From contig JAESTN010000069.1 in assembly GCA_016763595.1 (NCBI GenBank), forward strand, positions 1 through 5,116: a stretch of DNA of 5,116 nt, written 5' to 3'. A program made the translations under genes and the position numbers. The notes below the pieces were generated by a model. The model was not told the origin of the DNA. It saw only the letters and a program-made list of their open reading frames with translations, and did no database searches. Positions within the stretch are counted from its first letter, which is position 1; every line of letters starts with the position of its first letter. Positions 1-5,116 of the stretch are shown here, one piece after another. Source of the stretch: Flavobacteriaceae bacterium. Its GTDB lineage: Bacteria; Bacteroidota; Bacteroidia; Flavobacteriales; Flavobacteriaceae.

Positions 1-41
1 AATGCAAATACAAAAACTAATATGCTTACTATTTTTTTCAT
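1..41 (-). CDS. Start of an exported protein, truncated by the window edge
   Basis: Only the first 13 codons are visible, starting at an ATG (complement of 39-41) and reading MKKIVSILVFVFA. Two lysines followed by an unbroken hydrophobic run are the classic beginning of a Sec signal peptide, so the product is probably exported to the periplasm or outer membrane, or is a lipoprotein. The mature part lies outside the window, so no function can be given. There is no clear Shine-Dalgarno sequence before the ATG, only an A/T-rich leader, which is normal in Bacteroidota. The gene has the same orientation as its neighbours but lies about 310 bases beyond the end of the dihydrouridine synthase gene, so it probably has its own promoter. 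The ATG and signal-like peptide are seen directly; that this is a real gene is an inference from a short fragment. Confidence 0.6.
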   Translation of the reverse strand, partial: MKKIVSILVFVFA

Positions 42-220
42 CTTTTAAAATTTTAATTATTATGCTTCTATGACATTAAAAAAATGAAAAGGTTTAACAT
101 TGAATGTGTTTTTAACATTCGCTTAACAAGTATAAGCGGATTGAAAATAAAAAGTTTAGGGAAATTTATTCAGTACTTAAGAGGCTATAAAATCTAAATC
201 GAAGTCTAGCTTTTATACAC
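42..220. other. AT-rich intergenic region with tandem TTAACA repeats
   Basis: This is the upstream region of the exported-protein gene at the left edge. By hand count it is about 25% GC over 61-180, clearly lower than the DNA to its right. No complete TAnnTTTG element with a TTG upstream was found in the orientation of that gene. The visible structure is a set of TTAACA hexamers at 94-99, 112-117 and 123-128, listed separately, and a short inverted repeat GAATG/CATTC (102-106 and 116-120). A weak, interrupted hairpin could form around 190-215 (AAAAtCTA against TAGcTTTT), but it has no U-tract and is not called a terminator. Confidence 0.5.
93..128 (+). promoter_or_regulatory. Tandem TTAACA repeats, possible operator
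   Basis: Three exact copies of TTAACA occur on the plus strand at 94-99, 112-117 and 123-128. The last two start 11 bases apart, leaving a 5-base spacer; the first two copies sit in an identical 9-base context, TTTAACATT (93-101 and 111-119). Direct hexamers at about one helical turn are the usual layout for OmpR/PhoB-family response regulators, and TTAACA resembles the half-site described for Bacillus PhoP. A regulator of that kind is an inference only. The repeats lie about 50 to 90 bases upstream of the exported-protein ATG at 41, a plausible position for control of that gene. Short AT-rich repeats also arise by chance in such DNA. Confidence 0.3.
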
Positions 221-355
221 ATGCCTTTTTTTACAATCCGATGCTTATCAACCAGTAAAATACGCAAAACAACACTGCCTACTGTAGCAATAGATAGAGC
301 GAAAGTAGCAATTGTACTTAAGCAACTGTTAGCTGGTACAAAAGGGTTTGATTAA
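221..355 (+). CDS. Doubtful 44-codon small ORF
   Basis: An ATG at 221 opens a 44-codon frame ending with TAA at 353-355; the frame is open back to a TAA at 188-190. The product is basic, starts MPFFTIRCLSTSKIRK and ends KQLLAGTKGFD. I do not recognise it. Points in favour: the stretch is about 38% GC against about 25% for 61-180, and codons GTA GCA AT(A/T) recur exactly seven codons apart (284-292 and 305-313), giving VAIDRAK/VAIVLKQ, a possible amphipathic helix. Points against: there is no promoter or ribosome-binding sequence, no family match, and the complementary strand is also open across the same bases. Its stop overlaps the stop of the convergent dihydrouridine synthase gene at the palindrome TTAA (352-355). 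It could instead be a small RNA, a decayed gene, or chance. Confidence 0.15.
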   Translation: MPFFTIRCLSTSKIRKTTLPTVAIDRAKVAIVLKQLLAGTKGFD

Positions 356-1302
356 GACTTTGCTTGTTTGATGATTTCTTTTACAGCAGTTTGATATGCC
401 TTTGCATTTGAAGCCTTCTTAATCTTTTTATAGGTTTTTTGAGGGTTTTCAAAACTTTTAGAAAAGTACTCCCAAAAACCTAACATTTTCATTTTTATCG
501 GTGTTGGGCCAGAAAGTGCAGCATCGTATTCTTCAAATATTCTATCGTGAAATTCTTTAAAGATTTCAAACCTGTTTTTTGGATATTCAGTAGTATCATT
601 TTTAATCATTGAAGGTAAAAATGGATCCGAAATCAATCCCCTGCCAATCATCCAATGGTCAATAGTTGGGAAGCGCTCTTTTAAGGTTTTAAAAGCACTT
701 ACAGATGTAATATCACCGTTATAGTACATTTTATGTTTGCTGTTGTCTAAGCATCGTTGAAAGGCTTCTAAATTAGTTCCGCCTTTATACAATTGCTTTC
801 CAATACGTGCGTGAATTGCAATATTTTTTATTGGATAGGTATCGAGAATGGGTAGCACATCTAATATCTCTTCAGGAGCATCGTAACCCATTCGCATTTT
901 CATGGATACAATGATGTCAGATTCGTTGTGTATTTTATGAAGAATACTGTTTATTTTATCCGCATCACGAATCAACCCAGAACCCATTCCTCGTTTTGTA
1001 ACCATCGGATAGGGACAGCCTAAATTCCAATTTAGTTCTTTGTAACCTAATTCTTGTACGTATTTTGATACAAATAAGAATTCATCAACATCATTGGTAA
1101 TGATTTGTGGAATTACTTCTAAGTTTGTGTTGTTTTCTGGAAGGATGTCTTTTTTATACGAATTTTTAATGACCAATTTTCCGTTCAACCGAATGTAAGG
1201 CGAATAGAACGTATCAATTCCTCCAAAGAAATGATTGAATGCATTTCTAAATTTAAAGTCTGTAAATCCTTGTAGGGGAGAAGAAAGAAGTGTTTGGCTC
1301 AT
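352..1302 (-). CDS. tRNA-dihydrouridine synthase, DusC-like
   Basis: This FMN- and NADPH-dependent cytoplasmic enzyme reduces uridines to dihydrouridine in tRNA loops. At 316 residues it matches the usual length of the family and is closest in size to E. coli DusC (about 315). The TIM-barrel landmarks appear in order: an N-terminal SPLQGFTDFKFRNAF (residues 8-22, the APMEGxTDxxFR position); the catalytic loop NLGCP with Cys96 as proton donor; VSMKMRMG (132-139) with Lys135 expected to contact FMN; HAR (164-166) in the HGR position; NGDI (195-198); and MIGRG (218-222), which binds the FMN phosphate. The rest, about 235-316, is the helical tRNA-binding domain. Which uridine is modified cannot be read from the sequence, so no gene symbol is given. 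The ATG at 1302 starts directly ahead of the family N-terminus. The gene appears monocistronic, with a promoter element at 1320-1327 and an upstream terminator separating it from the metalloprotease gene. No clear terminator was found after its stop. Confidence 0.93.
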   Translation of the reverse strand: MSQTLLSSPLQGFTDFKFRNAFNHFFGGIDTFYSPYIRLNGKLVIKNSYKKDILPENNTNLEVIPQIITNDVDEFLFVSKYVQELGYKELNWNLGCPYPMVTKRGMGSGLIRDADKINSILHKIHNESDIIVSMKMRMGYDAPEEILDVLPILDTYPIKNIAIHARIGKQLYKGGTNLEAFQRCLDNSKHKMYYNGDITSVSAFKTLKERFPTIDHWMIGRGLISDPFLPSMIKNDTTEYPKNRFEIFKEFHDRIFEEYDAALSGPTPIKMKMLGFWEYFSKSFENPQKTYKKIKKASNAKAYQTAVKEIIKQAKS

Positions 1303-1319
1303 AAATATATTTCTTGCGT

Positions 1320-1327
1320 CAAAGATA
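1320..1327 (-). promoter_or_regulatory. TAnnTTTG promoter element (-7) of the dihydrouridine synthase gene
   Basis: Read on the minus strand this is TATCTTTG, an exact match to the Bacteroidota -7 consensus TAnnTTTG. It lies about 17 bases ahead of the ATG at 1302, so transcription would begin only about 10 bases before the gene, giving a very short leader. No TTG was found at the proper -33 distance: the nearest upstream TTG leaves only about 11 bases of spacing and the next one is much too far. The element sits between the upstream terminator and the gene, which is the logical place for a promoter. Confidence 0.55.
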
Positions 1328-1362
1328 GTATACTTTTCAATGTGCTGGGTGTTTTCTGAATC

Positions 1363-1394
1363 AAAAAAAAGCCTCTCAAAAATGAGAGGCTTTT
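1363..1394 (-). terminator. Intrinsic terminator of the metalloprotease gene
   Basis: A perfect 8-base-pair stem is formed by GCCTCTCA (1371-1378) and TGAGAGGC (1383-1390) around a 4-base loop. On the minus strand it is followed by eight consecutive T residues (complement of 1363-1370), the standard form of a Rho-independent terminator, beginning about 25 bases after the TAG stop of the metalloprotease gene. On the plus strand the stem is followed by only four T residues, and no plus-strand gene ends here, so the functional direction is minus. It insulates the dihydrouridine synthase gene from the unit upstream. Confidence 0.92.
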
Positions 1395-1416
1395 AAATTA
1401 TAAGGTAAAAAAAAGA

Positions 1417-3858
1417 CTATTTAGGATCTAAAATGGTGTCAATTCTTTCAACAATATCTTGTAAGTGATATCTTGTAAGTGTATTTGGTGCAGTAGCAAT
1501 CGCTCTTTTTGTGTCGCGTTTGATTCTGTTTAATTCACCTCTTACAATAGGTTTTACATCAGAAATATCTGCTCCTTTAGACATTAAATTTCCTAAAACA
1601 CCAATGTGTGTTCTTTGTAAGTTTCTTCTATAAGTATCAATAGATTTTCTAGAATACAATTCTGTCCAAACTCCTCTTCGTACATCATACATCATAGATA
1701 AAACAGTATATGCTTTTGAACCATTCAACGTTTGGTTGTCTATCATTCTTACCATTCTTCTACTGCTTAAAAGACTTCTTAAGGTTCTAGATTGCAGTCT
1801 TTTAATTCTGTCTGAAACTCCAGAAGACTCTGTTCTGTCAATAAAGGCTTTATTAATTACCCAAGTTGGTGTTTTAAACAATTGATCATTTAAAAACTTA
1901 ACAGCTGCTTTTTGGCGTTCTTTAGCCACTTGCGTATAAATTACTCCAGCTTGATCAGATGTTTTATTGTCTTCAATTACACCACCAACAATTGTTGTAA
2001 CATGTCCATTATATCGACCAAACTGACTAAGAACATGACCATACATTGCTTTTAAATCTGTATAGTTTTCTCCTTTTTTACTTGTCCAATTCATCAAATT
2101 AGGAACGATACGTTTTAAATTAGCAATCCCATAGTTACTTGCTTTGATTCCATCATCACCTAAATCTTCAGTTTGTGAGCTAGGATCAATTCTATTGTTT
2201 CTTCCAAAACGATACATTGGATCTCCTGCATGTTTTAGAATCCAACTATCTAAAATTGGTTTTTCTTGTTTAGCAGTTTTCCCTAAAATAGGTCTGTAAC
2301 CCCAGTTAATTGCATGTTTGTCATAGATACCAATATTTGGCATTAAGGCAACACCTTTATCACCAGGTTGAGCTATATAATTAAAACGAGCATAATCCAT
2401 AATTGAAGGTGCTGTTCCGAATTTTTTTGTAAAGGTTGCAGAACGTAAAGAATCTACTGGATATGCAGAGCTACTTCCCATGTTATGGGGTAATCCTAAA
2501 GTATGCCCCAATTCATGAGATGAAACAAACTTGATTAACTCTCCCATAACTTCCGTTTTAAAACCAACTTTTTGGGCTTCAGGGTTGATTGCTGCAGTTT
2601 GAACAAAAAACCATCCTTGTAATAAGGACATTACATTGTGGTACCAGTTAATATCTGATTCTAAAATCTCTCCAGAACGAGGGTCACTTACGTGAGGTCC
2701 GTTTGCATTTGGAATTGGAGATGCTAGATAACGAATTACAGAATAACGAACGTCTTCTGGACTGTATTCTGGATCTTCTTCTTTTGTTGGCGCTCTTTTT
2801 GCAATAATTGCATTTTTAAAACCAGCAGCTTCAAAAGCAACTTGCCAATCGTTTACACCTTTTATAATAAATGGAACCCACTCTTCTGGAGTCGCTCTAT
2901 CTACATAATATACAATTTGTTTTTTAGGCTCAACTAATTCACCTCTCTTAAACTTTGCGATGTCTTCATCTTTTACCTCTAAACGATACCTGTCTAAATA
3001 CCTAAGTGTTTTACTTTTTTGAGCAGATTCGCTATAATCTACTTGAGATCTTGCAAACCATCCAACTCTTTCGTCAAAATAACGACGCTTCATCGGTACT
3101 TTAGGTAATAAAATCATAGAGTTGCTCATTTCTAAAGAAATAGAACCTAAACTTCTGTTTGAAGGAGCTGCACCTGCGGCATATGTTTTTACATGGCGAA
3201 TTTCAATATTCTTTGGATAACTAGTTATTCTTTCTATAAATGAACGTTTCGCATCCATTCTAGAAATTTTATACCTTTTTCTACTTCTTGTAGGGAAACC
3301 TAAAGGTTTTACATCTGTAGTAAATAAAGGCGTAGCATCTATAACGGTAGCTGTAGAATCTTTATTAAAGGCTTTGATAGGGAATGAGAATAAAATCGGT
3401 TCAAAATTTGAATTTAGCACCGCTTCATGTACGGGTAAATCTTTATCTGCCACTACATTGTGAGAGACCACACGTAATAAGATTTTCTTACCTTTTTTCT
3501 CCCAACGCAATACTTGTGTATTTTGTTTTCCTCCACCAAATCCTATTCCGTTGGCAGTCTTAGCAATTCTTGTTACCATTAACATTTCTCTTCCAATCAA
3601 TGAATCTGGAATTTCAAACAAGTATTTTTCATCTTTTGTGTGCACACTAAACAACCCTTTGTCTGTTTTGTGCTTCTTAGTAACCACCTTTTCGTAAGGT
3701 AGTATTGCTCCTTTTTTAGGTTTCGGTTTTGGAGTAGGTTTTACCGTTTGTTTTGGATCTTTTTTGTTCTTCTTTTTTCTACGCTGTGCATCAGCATCTA
3801 AAGAAATACCAAAAACAAACAAAATTATCAGTAGTCTTGATAAGATTTTTTGTGTCAT
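1417..3858 (-). CDS. Secreted zinc-dependent metalloprotease (Met-zincin, DUF5117/DUF5118 type)
   Basis: This is an exported zinc endopeptidase of the Bacteroidota family that carries DUF5118, DUF5117 and a C-terminal Met-zincin (DUF4953) domain; 813 residues is a normal full length. Residues 1-24 form a Sec signal peptide with likely cleavage at ADA|Q (after 24) and no lipobox cysteine. A very basic Lys/Pro linker (26-49) follows. Residues about 50-100 resemble DUF5118 (FEIPDSLIGREMLMVTRI), about 100-300 DUF5117, and the remainder the protease domain. The active site is HELGHTLGLPH: zinc ligands His448, His452 and His458, with Glu449 as catalytic base. Met487 in SIMDYARFNY forms the Met-turn. 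All catalytic residues are present, so it should be active. Its natural substrate is unknown. There is no obvious C-terminal type IX secretion domain, so periplasmic or surface location is open. The ATG at 3858 is chosen because the signal peptide follows directly. It lies 90 bases after the DUF5916 gene and may be cotranscribed with it. The stop is TAG. Confidence 0.92.
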   Translation of the reverse strand: MTQKILSRLLIILFVFGISLDADAQRRKKKNKKDPKQTVKPTPKPKPKKGAILPYEKVVTKKHKTDKGLFSVHTKDEKYLFEIPDSLIGREMLMVTRIAKTANGIGFGGGKQNTQVLRWEKKGKKILLRVVSHNVVADKDLPVHEAVLNSNFEPILFSFPIKAFNKDSTATVIDATPLFTTDVKPLGFPTRSRKRYKISRMDAKRSFIERITSYPKNIEIRHVKTYAAGAAPSNRSLGSISLEMSNSMILLPKVPMKRRYFDERVGWFARSQVDYSESAQKSKTLRYLDRYRLEVKDEDIAKFKRGELVEPKKQIVYYVDRATPEEWVPFIIKGVNDWQVAFEAAGFKNAIIAKRAPTKEEDPEYSPEDVRYSVIRYLASPIPNANGPHVSDPRSGEILESDINWYHNVMSLLQGWFFVQTAAINPEAQKVGFKTEVMGELIKFVSSHELGHTLGLPHNMGSSSAYPVDSLRSATFTKKFGTAPSIMDYARFNYIAQPGDKGVALMPNIGIYDKHAINWGYRPILGKTAKQEKPILDSWILKHAGDPMYRFGRNNRIDPSSQTEDLGDDGIKASNYGIANLKRIVPNLMNWTSKKGENYTDLKAMYGHVLSQFGRYNGHVTTIVGGVIEDNKTSDQAGVIYTQVAKERQKAAVKFLNDQLFKTPTWVINKAFIDRTESSGVSDRIKRLQSRTLRSLLSSRRMVRMIDNQTLNGSKAYTVLSMMYDVRRGVWTELYSRKSIDTYRRNLQRTHIGVLGNLMSKGADISDVKPIVRGELNRIKRDTKRAIATAPNTLTRYHLQDIVERIDTILDPK

Positions 3859-3948
3859 AATTTATTGAATTGAGTTTGAGTAATTAAAAATTAATTTTCG
3901 AAGTTAACCAATCTAAAAGTTTAGTTTCTTAAAGAAATGTTAAAGACT
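3859..3948 (-). promoter_or_regulatory. Upstream region of the metalloprotease gene with a TTAACA/TTAAGA pair
   Basis: These 90 bases separate the DUF5916 stop codon from the metalloprotease ATG. On the minus strand TTAACA (complement of 3938-3943) and TTAAGA (complement of 3927-3932) start 11 bases apart with a 5-base spacer, the same layout as the repeats at 112-128. They overlap a 13-base palindrome, TTTCTT-A-AAGAAA (3925-3937). A near match to the -7 box, TAACTTCG (complement of 3900-3907), differs from TAnnTTTG at one position and lies about 41 bases before the ATG, but no proper -33 TTG was found. An imperfect AT-only hairpin can be drawn over 3916-3950; it lacks a GC-rich stem and is not a convincing terminator. 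So both readthrough from DUF5916 and a local promoter are possible. Confidence 0.35.
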
Positions 3949-5116
3949 TTATAAGTTGAGCCAATAGGATAGCTTTAAATTGATCGATCTAAAACGGGGA
4001 CTTAATGGAGCATCTGTATTGTAATTGTCATTATACGCAATAAATAAATCTGAAAGTGGTGCAAAACGCCATTGGATTCTCGAATTTACACTTAAGCTTT
4101 TTTCTTGATTACTATATTGAATTAGGGTGTTCCAAAATAAGCTTTTATTAAACGTAACGTCAAACCGGGGTCCAATTAACCAAATAGATGTTGTAGGATA
4201 TGGGTTTGGTAATTTGATATAGTTGTAGTTAATTTGAATGTTAGTTTGGAAATAAGGCTGAATTCTCCAATTGAATCGACCTTGAATTGAATATTTTTTT
4301 CCATTGTAAAATTGACCAATTGATGGCGTAATATCAAACGAAAATTGTTTTCTCATATCAGAACGATACTTGGCTTGAAAACTTGTATAGGAATATCCTT
4401 GGTTTCCTGATAGTGGGGTCGCGTCAGTTCTTGTTGGATCAAAACTTTCATACAAATAAGTATACCTGTTAAACATAGAAAATTCTAATTCTGATGAATT
4501 GTTAAAACTAATATTCCATTGGCTAATAACAGTGTAATCCGAATTCTCATACCCTAATTTAGGTTTCCAAACAACTATAGGAGTCACAGAAAATGTGTGC
4601 TTTTGGATGCTCCCTTTTTTAGGATATATCGTATATTCAAAATTTGGGTTTATCTTAAAAATATCTGTTCTTCTTATAAACCCTAAATCAGATCTAAAAT
4701 CGTCTTCAATATACAAGCCACTCAATCTAATTTTAAAAGCACGTGAGTTGTATTCGGTTGAAATCCCTGCAGAGATGTCATTGCCGTTTGTGGTTGGAGA
4801 AAAAGATTTATGAATGTAATATCTACCATTCCAAGTATTGTCTTTTGATGCTAAATTGTAATCGACTCCAATTACTCTATTAAATTTGTCTTCTTCGGAT
4901 AAAAAGGAATAGTCTTTTGTTGCCTGTTTGTTGATGAATAGAAAGCTAATATTAGATCTGCTAAATAACTTTTGTTGTACGGCTACCACCGAATTGTTAG
5001 TTGCCGGAATTTGGTTGGCAATATCTTCTTCTGTTTGTACACTTAAAATCCCTAATCGTAGGTTTTTATTAAGTTTTCCACTTAATCTTGCTCCCGCAAC
5101 AATTCCGTTTTCAATA
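3949..5116 (-). CDS. DUF5916 domain protein, C-terminal part, 5' end outside the window
   Basis: The frame is open from the right edge to a TAA at 3949-3951, giving 388 visible residues. A GTG at 4987-4989 looks like a possible start, but the 42 codons before it continue the family match (GARLSGKLNKNLRLGILSVQ, then an IPATNN-type segment), so it is internal and the true start lies beyond base 5116. The text resembles the DUF5916 family: G-x-R-L-S-G, LGILSVQT, VVAVQQKLFSRSNISFLFINKQ in short pieces, and the closing SINLKLSYWLNL. Full-length members run to roughly 700-900 residues, usually with a signal peptide and a family-9-like carbohydrate-binding domain, which would be outside the window. 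The alternating polar/aromatic strands (WRIQPYFQTNIQINYNYI and similar) and the aromatic-rich C-terminus suggest an outer-membrane beta-barrel. The function of the family is not established. It is transcribed toward the metalloprotease gene 90 bases away. Confidence 0.88.
   Translation of the reverse strand, partial: IENGIVAGARLSGKLNKNLRLGILSVQTEEDIANQIPATNNSVVAVQQKLFSRSNISFLFINKQATKDYSFLSEEDKFNRVIGVDYNLASKDNTWNGRYYIHKSFSPTTNGNDISAGISTEYNSRAFKIRLSGLYIEDDFRSDLGFIRRTDIFKINPNFEYTIYPKKGSIQKHTFSVTPIVVWKPKLGYENSDYTVISQWNISFNNSSELEFSMFNRYTYLYESFDPTRTDATPLSGNQGYSYTSFQAKYRSDMRKQFSFDITPSIGQFYNGKKYSIQGRFNWRIQPYFQTNIQINYNYIKLPNPYPTTSIWLIGPRFDVTFNKSLFWNTLIQYSNQEKSLSVNSRIQWRFAPLSDLFIAYNDNYNTDAPLSPRFRSINLKLSYWLNL

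Noticed and set aside
181..351. tRNA or other known structured RNA in the left intergenic region
   Set aside because: No tRNA cloverleaf, T-arm sequence, tmRNA tag or recognisable RNase P or SRP RNA core was found; only short 5-base inverted repeats such as TGTAC/GTACA (313-317 and 336-340) are visible.
166..351. Programmed readthrough extending the dihydrouridine synthase by 61 residues
   Set aside because: The enzyme already has normal family length at its TAA stop, the extension has no known domain, and no recoding signal was seen; kept only as part of the open-stretch observation.
3916..3950. Hairpin as a terminator between the DUF5916 and metalloprotease genes
   Set aside because: The pairing is imperfect, nearly all A-T, overlaps the stop codon and is not followed by a clear T-tract on the minus strand.
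4595..4813. 72-codon plus-strand open frame inside the DUF5916 gene
   Set aside because: It lies wholly antisense to a well-supported family match, has no recognisable domain or upstream signals, and reads as a shadow of the real gene.
4987..4989. GTG as the start of the DUF5916 gene
   Set aside because: The same frame stays open to the window edge and the 42 upstream codons continue the family-typical sequence, so the gene is simply cut by the window rather than starting here.

Overview
The window looks like chromosomal DNA from a Bacteroidota bacterium, most likely a member of the Flavobacteriaceae. It is AT-rich, has a TAnnTTTG-type promoter element, lacks strong Shine-Dalgarno sequences, and carries two protein families common in that group: a DUF5916 outer-membrane-type protein and a Met-zincin metalloprotease with DUF5117/DUF5118 regions. 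The genus cannot be fixed from the sequence. Every well-supported gene lies on the minus strand, so transcription runs from high to low coordinates.

In transcription order, the window opens inside the C-terminal part of a DUF5916 gene (its 5' end is beyond base 5116). After a 90-base gap follows a complete 813-residue secreted zinc metalloprotease (HExxHxxGxxH site plus Met-turn). A strong intrinsic terminator (1363-1394) closes that unit. Just past it, a promoter-like element at 1320-1327 serves a 316-residue tRNA-dihydrouridine synthase of a DusC-like type. About 310 bases of non-coding or doubtful DNA follow, and then the first 13 codons of another exported protein, which runs off the left edge.

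The DUF5916 and metalloprotease genes plausibly form a two-gene envelope unit (barrel-like outer-membrane protein plus exported protease). The dihydrouridine synthase is a separate transcription unit with a tRNA-modification role and no visible functional link to them. The left intergenic region holds the least explained DNA: tandem TTAACA repeats with an 11-base period, a similar pair of which lies in front of the metalloprotease, and a stretch of higher GC (166-355) that is open in a frame on each strand. I found no mobile element, CRISPR array, rRNA or tRNA, and no convincing new system; the window is mostly ordinary chromosomal housekeeping and envelope genes.
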